The position numbers and the translations under genes are program-made. Below are positions 1-6,981 of a stretch of 7,494 nucleotides of DNA, one piece after another. This stretch comes from Archangium sp. (lineage in GTDB: Bacteria; Myxococcota; Myxococcia; Myxococcales; Myxococcaceae): positions 1 through 7,494 of the forward strand of contig JAEUJR010000772.1 in the NCBI GenBank assembly GCA_016793585.1. The letters are read 5' to 3'. The notes under the pieces were generated by a model that ran no database searches, was not told the origin of the DNA, and saw only the letters and a list, made by a program, of their open reading frames with translations. How positions within the stretch are numbered: the stretch's first letter is position 1; the number at the start of each line of letters is the position of its first letter.

Positions 1-90
1 GGCGCCGCGATCGGACAAGAAGCGGAGCGCGGACTCGAAGAGCCCGAGATCACCGCCCGTGTCACCGAAGATGCCGATCGCGTTCGCCAT
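1..90 (-). CDS. Metallophosphoesterase-like protein, N-terminal fragment (runs off left edge)
   Basis: An open frame starts at ATG 90-88 and stays open to the window edge, giving 30 residues. The N-terminus has a beta-strand (AIGIFGDTGGDLG) followed by a helix (LFESALRFLSDRGA). This closely resembles the first strand-loop-helix of calcineurin-like/YfcE-type phosphoesterases, where the pattern is usually GxxSDTHGxxxALxxALxxL. The invariant His of the metal-binding DxH motif is replaced by Gly (D10-T11-G12-G13), so if the family call is right this may be a degenerate or regulatory member. It starts 12 bases after the stop of the NamZ-like gene on the same strand, so it is probably the next gene of the same operon. 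The Shine-Dalgarno signal is weak, which would fit translational coupling. Only the first motif is visible, so the family call is tentative. Confidence 0.5.
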   Translation of the reverse strand, partial: MANAIGIFGDTGGDLGLFESALRFLSDRGA

Positions 91-102
91 GGGCCGACAG
101 GC

Positions 103-1284
103 TCAACCGTACAGCAGGTGTTTCTTGCGAATGGCCAGGAACGGCCGGAGCTCCGACGCGAAGCCCGCCACGATTCTCTCCAGTGCCCAGCCAGCTTCAA
201 TCCCCTCGCGCACTTTCGAGGTGCCGCAGAGCAGGTCGAAGGCGGGAATGTCGTCGACGAACTCGTAGGCGTCGGCGCGCCAGGCGAAGTCCCGGCCTCC
301 CAGGTTGCGGCAGGTCTGGAACACGGCGATGCCGGTCACGAACGGGTCGAACGCCTGGCGATCGGTGACGTGCAGGAACGCGCCCTCGCACGAGACGCCC
401 TGGAACTTGTCGAAGGTGGGCGTGAAGGAGCACGGGCGGAACGCGACGCCGGGCAACCTCAGCGCGGTCAACGCCTCGGCGACCTCGTGCGACTTCAGCC
501 ATGGCGCGCCGAACTGCTCGAAGGGCCTGCAGGTGCCACGGCCCTCGCTGACGTTGGTGCCCTCGCCCAGGCACATGCCCGGGTACACGAGCGCGGTGGC
601 GGGGCTGGGCATGTTGGGTGACGGCGAGATGAAGTCGCGGCCTGTCTGTGCCCAGGTCGTCGCGCGCTTCAGCCCTTCGCAGGCCACCACGTGCAGATCG
701 CAGCCGAACCGTTCGGTCGTGTTCAGCAGCGACGCGATCTCTCCGGCGGTCATGCCGTGCCGGTTGGGCAGCTCGTAGAGCCCGACGAAGGAGCGGAACT
801 TCTTGCCCACGAGGTTGCCCTGCACGACGTCGAGGCCGATGGGGTTCGGGCGATCGAGCACGAAGAACGGAAGCTTCGCCTTCGCGGCCGCCTTCATCGC
901 GAGCGCCATCGTGTAGATGTACATGTAATAGCGCGCGCCCACGTCTTGAATGTCGAAGACGAGCGCGTCGAGGTTCTCGAGCCACGCCTGCTTCGGAGAG
1001 AGCGACTCGAAGGTGCTGCCGTAGAGCGAGTACACGGGTACGCCGGTGCGGCGATCTCGCGCGACGTCTCCGACCGCGACCATGTACTGCGCTTCGCCGC
1101 GAATGCCGTGCTCGGGGCCGAACAGCGCAGACAGCGTCACGCCGTCGGCCTCGTGCAGCAGATCGACCAGGTGGCGGAACGAGGCGTCGACGCTGGTGGG
1201 GTTGACGATGGCGCCGACCCGAAGCCCCTTCAGCGCACGGAACTTCTGCTTCACCCAGACGTCGATGCCGAACCGCACGGCCAT
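103..1284 (-). CDS. namZ: DUF1343/NamZ-family exo-beta-N-acetylmuramidase-like protein
   Basis: The 393-residue protein carries the hallmark motifs of the DUF1343 family (NamZ, glycoside hydrolase family GH171): FGPEHG at 55-60, DIQDVGARYY at 111-120, DRPNP at 144-148, GMTAGE at 177-182, SPSPNMPS at 220-227, EGTNVSEGRGT at 241-251, and the typical ending RKKHLLYG. Characterised NamZ enzymes remove N-acetylmuramic acid from the non-reducing ends of peptidoglycan glycan fragments, feeding cell-wall recycling. Length is normal for the catalytic core. The ATG follows the upstream TGA after one base, with AAGGG about 8 bases before it (1293-1297), so the start is well supported and translation is coupled to the upstream TPR gene. 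There is no signal peptide: the N-terminus MAVRFGIDVWVKQK goes straight into the fold. The product therefore looks cytoplasmic, unlike the secreted or lipidated members. The family is certain. The activity is inferred from the family. Confidence 0.9.
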   Translation of the reverse strand: MAVRFGIDVWVKQKFRALKGLRVGAIVNPTSVDASFRHLVDLLHEADGVTLSALFGPEHGIRGEAQYMVAVGDVARDRRTGVPVYSLYGSTFESLSPKQAWLENLDALVFDIQDVGARYYMYIYTMALAMKAAAKAKLPFFVLDRPNPIGLDVVQGNLVGKKFRSFVGLYELPNRHGMTAGEIASLLNTTERFGCDLHVVACEGLKRATTWAQTGRDFISPSPNMPSPATALVYPGMCLGEGTNVSEGRGTCRPFEQFGAPWLKSHEVAEALTALRLPGVAFRPCSFTPTFDKFQGVSCEGAFLHVTDRQAFDPFVTGIAVFQTCRNLGGRDFAWRADAYEFVDDIPAFDLLCGTSKVREGIEAGWALERIVAGFASELRPFLAIRKKHLLYG

Positions 1285-1285
1285 G

Positions 1286-2734
1286 TCACTTGCCCTTCTT
1301 CACGGGAACGCCGAGCTCGAACTCGAACACCGGCTCACGGCGCTTCATCTCGAACTCGGCGTCGCGCAGGGCGAACACCGCATGCCCGGCCAGCAGCACG
1401 TCGCCGAGCGTGTCTTCGACGACTTCGGAGGTCTCGACCACGCCCTCGGCCGTCACCTTCACGCGCACCTTGAGCGTGCCCTTGAGCTTCGGGTTGGCCT
1501 TGCGCCGCACGAAGTAGAAGTCTTCGAGGGTCTTGGCGACCATGCCGTAGATGTGATCGACCGAGCCCTTCGCCTGCTTCGCGGGCAGCTTGAACGACTC
1601 CTCGAGCTTCTTCGCTTCGGCCTTGCAGTCGTCGCTGTGTTCACCCGACTTGACGCCGCCTTTGCGGAACCGATCGAGCGCGAAGATCGGCTGGTTCTTC
1701 GCGAGGCTCACCTTGCCGAGGCGGTACCAGGTGTCGGGCAGATCGCGCTTTCGCTCGAGGGCCTCGAGCAGCGTCTTCTCGGCGCCGTCGAGATCCTTGC
1801 GGGCCTCTTTCAGCTCGGCGATGCGAAGGAGCGGCGCAACGGCCTCCTTGTCGAGCCCGGACATGAGCAGGCTCGCGCGCTCTTCGCCCTCGACGTCGTT
1901 CACCTCGCGATACATCGCCTGCATGCGGGTCGCGGTGAGCAGATCGGGGTTGCCCAGCTTGAGCAGCTTCTCGTACTCGGCGAGCGCGCCCTTCTTGTCA
2001 CCTGCGTCGTACTTGAGCTGTGCGACGAGGCGGCGCACGTCGCGATCCTTCGGTTGCAGATCGGCGAGCAGCGAGAGGTTCTTCGGAAGCTCGGGGTCCT
2101 TCGCGGCCTCTTGCAGCTTCACGAGCTCGCGCAACGCCGCCGGCTGATCGGGCCACTGTGCGATGGCTTTCGCGAGCTCGGGTCTGGCCTCGTCGGGCTT
2201 GTTCTTCTTCATCAGCACGAGACCAAGCCCTGAGTGCGCTTCGGCGTCGTCGGCGATGGCGAGCGCGGCGCGGTACTTCGTCTCGGCCTCGTCGAGCTCG
2301 TCCTTCAGGCGAGCCATGTCGCCCTGCGCGATGATCGCGGGGTAGAAGTTCGGGTCCTTCTTGAGCGCGTTGTCGAGCGAGGCCTTCGCGAGGTCGCGCA
2401 TCTTCCACCCGATGTAGATGCGGCCCATGCCGTAGTGAACCCACGAGAGGTCCGGGTAGATCTGCGAGACGTTCTTGAGCTGGTTCCACGCGTCGTCGGT
2501 GGGCATCGAACACCACGCGACGTAGACCCGGAGCATCGGGTCGTTCGGGCGCTCCTTCGCGAGGTTCTGCAGCTCGATGCGCGCGACGTCGACCTGCCCA
2601 TGCCACGCGGCGCTCTCGATGCGGCGCAGCTCCTTGAGCACGTCGGCAGTCGGCGCCGTGAGCCCCGGCGGTTCCGCGGCGAACACGGAACCAGCGACCA
2701 ACAGGAGCCCCCCAGCAGCCAGTCGGAGATTCAT
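1286..2734 (-). CDS. Exported TPR protein with AgmX/PglI (TonB-like) C-terminal domain
   Basis: The 482 residues begin with a clear Sec signal peptide: MNLR, a hydrophobic core at residues 5-16, and a cleavage site after VFA at 17-19. There is no lipobox cysteine, so the mature protein is probably periplasmic. Residues about 95-360 hold degenerate TPR helix pairs. The best is at 97-130, where HYGMGRIYIGWKM leads into ALKKDP; others lie near 131-163, 164-197, 232-260 and 300-360. Residues about 390-475 resemble the AgmX/PglI or TonB C-terminal fold of myxobacterial proteins: a helix, then PKLKGTLKVRVKVTAEGVV, then VVEDTLGD. The paired cysteines typical of that domain are absent; the protein has only C75 and C370. 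The start is fixed by AGAGAGG (2739-2745) four bases before the ATG. It is the second gene of the leftward operon, 45 bases after the short TPR gene and 1 base before namZ. It is likely a scaffold or adaptor for an envelope machine, partner unknown. Confidence 0.8.
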   Translation of the reverse strand: MNLRLAAGGLLLVAGSVFAAEPPGLTAPTADVLKELRRIESAAWHGQVDVARIELQNLAKERPNDPMLRVYVAWCSMPTDDAWNQLKNVSQIYPDLSWVHYGMGRIYIGWKMRDLAKASLDNALKKDPNFYPAIIAQGDMARLKDELDEAETKYRAALAIADDAEAHSGLGLVLMKKNKPDEARPELAKAIAQWPDQPAALRELVKLQEAAKDPELPKNLSLLADLQPKDRDVRRLVAQLKYDAGDKKGALAEYEKLLKLGNPDLLTATRMQAMYREVNDVEGEERASLLMSGLDKEAVAPLLRIAELKEARKDLDGAEKTLLEALERKRDLPDTWYRLGKVSLAKNQPIFALDRFRKGGVKSGEHSDDCKAEAKKLEESFKLPAKQAKGSVDHIYGMVAKTLEDFYFVRRKANPKLKGTLKVRVKVTAEGVVETSEVVEDTLGDVLLAGHAVFALRDAEFEMKRREPVFEFELGVPVKKGK

Positions 2735-2779
2735 GTCGCCTCTCTAGCCGATTCGACGGATCGCGGAAGGTCGAAGGCG

Positions 2780-3460
2780 TCAGCGAGCCGAGGGCTTCAA
2801 CGGGCGCAGCGCGCGCGCTGGCTGCTCGAGTGTTCGCCTGAGGCGGCTGGCCTCGTCGTGGTGGCCCGCTTTGTCCAACAGGTCGGCGAGGCGGCGGGTC
2901 GCGACCGGTCGCAGCGCGTCGATCTTGAGCAGGGCTCGCAGTTCGGTTTCGGCCGCCTTCAGATCGCCCGACTGCTCGAGGGCCTGCGCGAGCTGAAGGC
3001 GGGCTCCGGTCGCAGCGGGCATCGACGCCACATAGGTACGCCACGCGCTGACGGCCTCGGGCCAGCGACGTTGAGCCGAGAGCAACCCGGCAAGCCGGAA
3101 GCGCGCGTCGGGGAAGTCGGCACGAAGCGAGAGCGCAACCTCGAGTGAGCGGGTGGCTTCGACCGGGTTGCCGTTTTCGTCCTGGGCGAGCGCCCACAGG
3201 TAGTGCGCGCGCGGGTTCTCTGGAGCGAGAGAGCGCGCGATGTCGGCATGCCAGCTCGCCCGCTCCAGCTCGCTGCCCATCTTCAGGCGCAGGCGAGCCG
3301 CTTCGAGCCGGGCGAGCTCCCACGTGGGGTCGCTGATCACGAGCGCCTCGAGCTTCTCGAGGGCCTGACCGTCGGCGCCCTGCTTCTCGAGCTCGAGCGC
3401 CTCGGTCAGACGGGCCTGGTGTGGCGCGGCGGCGAGCATCAGCGCGACGAAGACGATCAC
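2780..3460 (-). CDS. Small TPR-repeat protein with N-terminal signal or anchor segment
   Basis: From GTG 3460-3458 the product has 226 residues. It opens with a short hydrophobic stretch (MIVFVALMLAAA, 1-12) and continues as TPR-like helix pairs: about 16-45 (ALELEKQGADGQALEKLEAL), 86-116 (YLWALAQDENGNPVEATRSL), 119-150 (FRLAGLLSAQRRWPEAVSAW) and 153-183 (RLQLAQALEQSGDLKAAETEL). It ends in a basic, proline-containing tail. The frame is open further upstream to a TTG at 3520-3518, which would add 20 Arg/Cys-rich residues. I prefer the GTG because the upstream part is unlike the rest and AGG sits 9 bases before the GTG. An ATG at 3439 is also possible. The hydrophobic stretch may act as a short signal peptide or anchor, placing the repeats at the periplasmic face. 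This is the first gene of the leftward operon. TPRs mediate protein-protein contacts; the partner is unknown. Confidence 0.75.
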   Translation of the reverse strand: MIVFVALMLAAAPHQARLTEALELEKQGADGQALEKLEALVISDPTWELARLEAARLRLKMGSELERASWHADIARSLAPENPRAHYLWALAQDENGNPVEATRSLEVALSLRADFPDARFRLAGLLSAQRRWPEAVSAWRTYVASMPAATGARLQLAQALEQSGDLKAAETELRALLKIDALRPVATRRLADLLDKAGHHDEASRLRRTLEQPARALRPLKPSAR

Positions 3461-3619
3461 GGGCTCGCGCCTACCACATCGGTTGGGCGCGCACGCCCTC
3501 CGGCCGCGGCCGCTCGCCAACGCACTGCCCCCACGCCGGTCAGGACACGCCTCGCGAACACGTCGCGGGCCGGGTCGGGTGCGGCTATGAGCCCGGCGGC
3601 CTGCTTCGTGGAGAACTCC
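3461..3619. promoter_or_regulatory. Divergent intergenic region between the TPR-namZ operon and mutS2
   Basis: This 159-base, extremely GC-rich stretch separates the two divergent start codons, so promoters for both directions should lie here. It holds a perfect 12-base palindrome CGGCCGCGGCCG (3501-3512) and a short inverted repeat GGGCG-CGCA-CGCCC (3485-3498). A TATGAG hexamer at 3586-3591 could serve as a -10 element for mutS2, but I find no matching -35 box. No clear sigma-70 or sigma-54 promoter is visible on either strand. That promoters lie here is inferred from layout, not from a recognised motif. Confidence 0.4.
3610..3613 (+). promoter_or_regulatory. Ribosome binding site fixing the mutS2 start
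   Basis: GGAG sits six bases before the GTG at 3620. This chooses that start over the ATG at 3587 and the GTG at 3608, which lie in the same frame but lack a good Shine-Dalgarno sequence. The resulting N-terminus (MDVSDRTLTSLGFDDV) matches where MutS2 proteins normally begin. Confidence 0.7.
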
Positions 3620-6031
3620 GTGGACGTCTCAGATCGCACTCTCACCTCTCTCGGCTTCGACGACGTTCGAGCTGCCATCGGTTCGCGCTGCCGCACCGAG
3701 GTGGGCAAGGCGCGCGGCATCGCCCGCCCCTTCCTCGACGGCATTCCCGAAGTGCTGGCGAGCCTCGAGCTCATCGAAGAGGCCACGAGGCTCAAGCAGG
3801 AGCCCCTCTCGCTGCCCATCGGCGGGCTTGTCGATCTGCGCCCCTCGCTCGATCGCGCCACCAAGGCCGGCATGCTCGAGCCTCGCGAGTTGATGGCCAT
3901 CTGCCAGGCCCTCTTCGCGTTCGAGCGCGCGTACGAAGTGCTGCAGGAGCGCCGTGAGAAGGTGCCGGGGCTCGCTGCGCTCGGCCGCCGAATGCCTCTG
4001 CTGGGCCGCCTGGCGACCCGACTCGATCGCAGCTTCGAGGCGAGCGGCGAGATCTCCGACCGGGCGAGCGACGAGTTGCGTGATGCCCGTGAACGCGCGC
4101 GTGGGCTGCACCGCCGCATTCGGGCGCGCCTCGACGATCTGCTCCGCGACGAGAAGTTCGCGACGAACCTGCGCGAGGGCTACTACTCGGTTCGCAATGA
4201 TCGCTACGTCGTGCCGGTGCTCTCGAGCCATCAGCGCGAGGTCGAGGGCATCGTCCACAACGCCAGCCAGTCGGGTCAGACCCTCTTCGTCGAGCCGCAG
4301 GAGCTGATCGGCGTCGGCAACGAGCTCGCCATCGCGAACTCGGTGGTGCTCGAAGAAGAGCGCAAGGTGCTGATGGAGCTGTCGCAGCTGGTCTCGCGTG
4401 AAGCCGCCAAGATCGAAGACGGCCTGCTCGCGGCATCGGAGCTCGACGAGCTCGAGGCGATCGCGGTGCTCTCGCTCGATCTGCATGCCACGACGCCGAC
4501 CGTGCACCCGGCCCATGGGCCGTTGAACGTGAAAGGCCTTCGCCACCCGCGCCTCGTGCTCAAGGGCGATCAGGTCATCGCCAACGACGTCGATCTCTCG
4601 CAGGGGGCTCGGGCGCTGGTCGTCTCGGGACCCAACGCCGGCGGCAAGACGGTCACCCTCACCGGCATCGGTCTGTGTGCGCTGATGGTGCGCGCCGGTC
4701 TGCCGATTCCCTGCGACCCCGGCTCGTCGATTCCGCTCTTCAATCAGGTGCACTCGGCGATCGGCGACCTGCAGGATCTCGAGCAAGGCCTGTCGACCTT
4801 CTCGGCGCACGTCACGGTGCTCAAGAGCGTCGTGTCGACGGCGAAGAAGGGCGCGCTCGTGTTGATCGACGAGATCGCGGCCGACACCGACCCGCGTGAA
4901 GGCGCAGCGATCGCGACGGCGGTGCTGGAAGACCTGCTCGAGAAGGGCGCGCTCGTGCTCGTGACGACGCACCTCGAAGAGCTGAAGGCCCTCGCCCACC
5001 TCGACCCCCGCTTCGTGAACGGCCGGGTCGGCTTCGATGCGAAGAAGATGGCGCCGACGTATCGACTGCAGCTCGGCGCCGCCGGTGCGTCGTCGGCGAT
5101 CGACATCGCGCGGCGGGTTGGGCTGCCCGAGGCGATCTGCGTACGCGCGACCCACCTCGCCGAGAACGCCGGTGGAGCGCTCTCGAAGGCACTTCAGGCC
5201 GCCGAAGACGAGCGTCGCAAGATGCTGGACCAGCGCGACCAGGCCGACCGCGATGCGCGTGAGGCCCGGGAGCTCAAGGCCAACGCCGAGGCACAGCTGG
5301 CCGAGGTGCAGCGGAAGAAGAAAGAAGAGGAGCTCAAGTTTCGCGAGTCGCTGCGCGCCGAGCTCGAGTACGCCCGCACCCAGATTCGTGCGCTCGTCGA
5401 GCGGCTCGAGACCGATCGCAGCGACAAGGCGCTCAAGGCGGCGAAGGAGTCAGCCGCCGAGATCAGCGCCCGCATCAACGAACAGACGGTGGCCGAGCGG
5501 AACGTGCGCACCGAGCTGAAGTCGGGGCCCGAAGAGCTCGCTCCGCTCGAGATCAAGGTCGGCGCGAAGGCCCGTCACCGCTCGCTCGATGCCGAGGTCG
5601 AGATCGTCGACGTCTCTCAGGACGCGGTCGTCGTGACGATGGGCGCGCTGCGAATGCGGGTCCCCTCCTCCGAGCTGCTGCCTCCGAAGAAGAGCGCGGT
5701 GGCTCCCAGCCGCTTCCCCTCCTCTTCCGGCAAGAAGGAGGAGCAGATCAAACGCGCTGAGGCGACCGCGGCCAAGCCGATGACCCTGGCGAGCCCCACG
5801 CTCGATCTTCGTGGCCAGCGGGCCGAAGACGCCATGCGCGAGGTCGAGCGCTTCCTCGATCGCGTGTCGCGCGACGGCGAAGCCGCGGCGATTCTGCTGC
5901 ACGGGCACGGCACCGGCGCGCTCAAGACGATGATTCGCGAGTACCTGCGCTCGTCTCCCTACGCGAAGAGCTTCCGCCCAGGTGATGGCCCCGAAGGCGG
6001 AGACGGCGTGACGGTGGTGGTGCTGGCGTGA
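3620..6031 (+). CDS. mutS2: MutS2 family ATPase/endonuclease (Smr domain)
   Basis: The 803-residue product has the full MutS2 layout and normal length. Residues 1-310 form the helical lever/clamp region, including the conserved-looking REGYYSVRNDRYVVPV and EPQELIGVGNEL. The ABC-type ATPase follows: Walker A GPNAGGKT (337-344), LSTFSAHV, and Walker B LVLIDE with D417 and E418. The usual LGAGTDP after Walker B reads IAADTDP here (419-425), followed by TTHLEELK. A long charged coiled coil spans about 515-620, and a KOW/SH3-like segment (KVGAKARHR to MRVPSSELLPP) about 645-690. After a Ser/Lys-rich linker comes the Smr domain with LDLRG (728-732) and HGHGTGALK (761-769). MutS2 proteins are reported to suppress recombination through branched DNA in some bacteria and to act on collided ribosomes in Bacillus; which role applies here cannot be read from sequence. 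The frame is open upstream to 3203, but GTG 3620 has the good ribosome binding site. The stop overlaps the dus start. Confidence 0.95.
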   Translation: MDVSDRTLTSLGFDDVRAAIGSRCRTEVGKARGIARPFLDGIPEVLASLELIEEATRLKQEPLSLPIGGLVDLRPSLDRATKAGMLEPRELMAICQALFAFERAYEVLQERREKVPGLAALGRRMPLLGRLATRLDRSFEASGEISDRASDELRDARERARGLHRRIRARLDDLLRDEKFATNLREGYYSVRNDRYVVPVLSSHQREVEGIVHNASQSGQTLFVEPQELIGVGNELAIANSVVLEEERKVLMELSQLVSREAAKIEDGLLAASELDELEAIAVLSLDLHATTPTVHPAHGPLNVKGLRHPRLVLKGDQVIANDVDLSQGARALVVSGPNAGGKTVTLTGIGLCALMVRAGLPIPCDPGSSIPLFNQVHSAIGDLQDLEQGLSTFSAHVTVLKSVVSTAKKGALVLIDEIAADTDPREGAAIATAVLEDLLEKGALVLVTTHLEELKALAHLDPRFVNGRVGFDAKKMAPTYRLQLGAAGASSAIDIARRVGLPEAICVRATHLAENAGGALSKALQAAEDERRKMLDQRDQADRDAREARELKANAEAQLAEVQRKKKEEELKFRESLRAELEYARTQIRALVERLETDRSDKALKAAKESAAEISARINEQTVAERNVRTELKSGPEELAPLEIKVGAKARHRSLDAEVEIVDVSQDAVVVTMGALRMRVPSSELLPPKKSAVAPSRFPSSSGKKEEQIKRAEATAAKPMTLASPTLDLRGQRAEDAMREVERFLDRVSRDGEAAAILLHGHGTGALKTMIREYLRSSPYAKSFRPGDGPEGGDGVTVVVLA

Positions 6032-6981
6032 AGCTGGGCAGCCTCGAGCTCGCCTCTCCGTTCATTCTGTCTCCGATGGAGAGCGTGAGCGACGCGGCGC
6101 ATCGGCGGCTGTGCTGGTCGCTCGGTGCCGGCTTCACGTGGACGGAGATGATCCGAGCCCGCGGCCTGGTGCGAAACAACAAGAGCACGATCGATTTGAT
6201 CGACTCGTTCGATGCCGACGTACCCACCGGCGTTCAGCTGATGGTCGTGAACGAGAGCGAGCTCGAAGAGGCGTTGACCAGGCTCGACACCCTGGCGGCG
6301 ACGACGCACCCGCACTTCAAGAACCTGCGCGCCGTCGATCTGAACTTCGGCTGCCCGTCACCCGAGGTGATCAAGATCGGCGCCGGCCCTGCCCTGCTCA
6401 AGCGGAAGAACAAGCTGCGCGCGATCTTCGAGGTGCTGCATCGATGGAAGGGGCGCACCGTGCTCCCCATCGGCGCCGTCACAGCGAAGATTCGCCTCGG
6501 GCTCAATCGTGCCGAGATGGATCAGAAGGTCTACCTGCCAATCGTCGAGCTCGCGAACGAGCTGCTCGATGGGCTGACGGTGCACGCACGGCACGCTCGC
6601 GAAGAATCGTCGACGCCCGCGCACTGGGAGGCGATCGCCGAGGTGAAGGCGCGCGCCACGATTCCCATCATCGGGAACGGTGACGTGAGCTCGCTCGAGA
6701 GCGCGCAGCGGTTGATGCAGCACTGTGACGGCGTGATGATCGCGCGTGCCGCCATTCGTTCGCCGTGGATCTTTCGCGAGCTGACAGGGCGAGGCTCAGG
6801 CCAGCCGACCGCGGGAGAGATCGACGCCGCCGAGACCGAGTGGAGACGGCGGGCCACCGAGCTGGGCAGCAAGCCCAAGTTCTTCGAGTGGCACACCGAA
6901 GGGTTCAATCGAATGCGAGCGCGCCTCTCGGGCAAGTCGATGTCGGGCGCTGATCTGCCCGCCACCGATCACATGCGCTGA
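6028..6981 (+). CDS. dus: tRNA-dihydrouridine synthase family protein (Dus)
   Basis: The 317-residue flavoenzyme is expected to reduce specific uridines in tRNA to dihydrouridine using FMN and NADPH. It is a TIM barrel with the Dus motifs in order: LSPMESVSDAAHR near the N-terminus (in place of APMAGVTDxPFR), DLNFGCPSP at 104-112 with candidate catalytic C109, KIRLGLN at 154-160, LTVHARHAREE at 183-193, and the phosphate-binding segment IGNGD (215-219) through GVMIARAAIRSPWIF (235-249). Several positions differ from textbook DusA/B/C: PEVIKIGAGPALLKRK follows the catalytic cysteine, and ARAAIRSPW replaces GRGALGNPW. Only about 65 residues follow the barrel, so the C-terminal helical tRNA-binding domain is small. 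GTG at 6028 is the first possible start and shares GTGA with the mutS2 stop, implying translational coupling. The family is certain. The target uridine, and whether the substrate is tRNA or rRNA, are not determined. Confidence 0.9.
   Translation: MKLGSLELASPFILSPMESVSDAAHRRLCWSLGAGFTWTEMIRARGLVRNNKSTIDLIDSFDADVPTGVQLMVVNESELEEALTRLDTLAATTHPHFKNLRAVDLNFGCPSPEVIKIGAGPALLKRKNKLRAIFEVLHRWKGRTVLPIGAVTAKIRLGLNRAEMDQKVYLPIVELANELLDGLTVHARHAREESSTPAHWEAIAEVKARATIPIIGNGDVSSLESAQRLMQHCDGVMIARAAIRSPWIFRELTGRGSGQPTAGEIDAAETEWRRRATELGSKPKFFEWHTEGFNRMRARLSGKSMSGADLPATDHMR

Noticed and set aside
1046..2233. Plus-strand open frame (395 codons) antisense to namZ and the long TPR gene
   Set aside because: It spans the junction of two well-supported minus-strand genes, has low-complexity Leu/Glu/Arg-rich composition and no motif. 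It is a GC-driven shadow.
2752..2775. Inverted repeat TTCGAC/GTCGAA in the gap between the TPR genes as a terminator
   Set aside because: The stem is only six pairs with a 12-base loop and no T-run. It sits in the middle of an operon.
2234..3148. Plus-strand open frame (304 codons) over both TPR genes
   Set aside because: It covers the start region, intergenic gap and ribosome binding site of the minus-strand genes and has no family resemblance.
3461..3520. TTG-initiated extension of the short TPR protein
   Set aside because: TTG is a rare start, and the added 20 residues are Arg/Cys-rich and lie in the divergent promoter region. The GTG at 3460 begins directly before the hydrophobic segment. 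Not fully excluded, since the basic residues could act as a signal-peptide n-region.
3203..3619. N-terminal extension of mutS2 upstream to 3203
   Set aside because: The extra 139 residues run antisense over the TPR gene and resemble no MutS2 sequence. GTG 3620 has a GGAG ribosome binding site at the right distance.
3629..5155. Long open frame (508 codons) antisense to mutS2
   Set aside because: It mirrors the codon phase of mutS2, a common artefact in very GC-rich DNA. Its translation is His/Arg/Glu-rich without any recognisable domain, while the opposite strand encodes an unmistakable MutS2.
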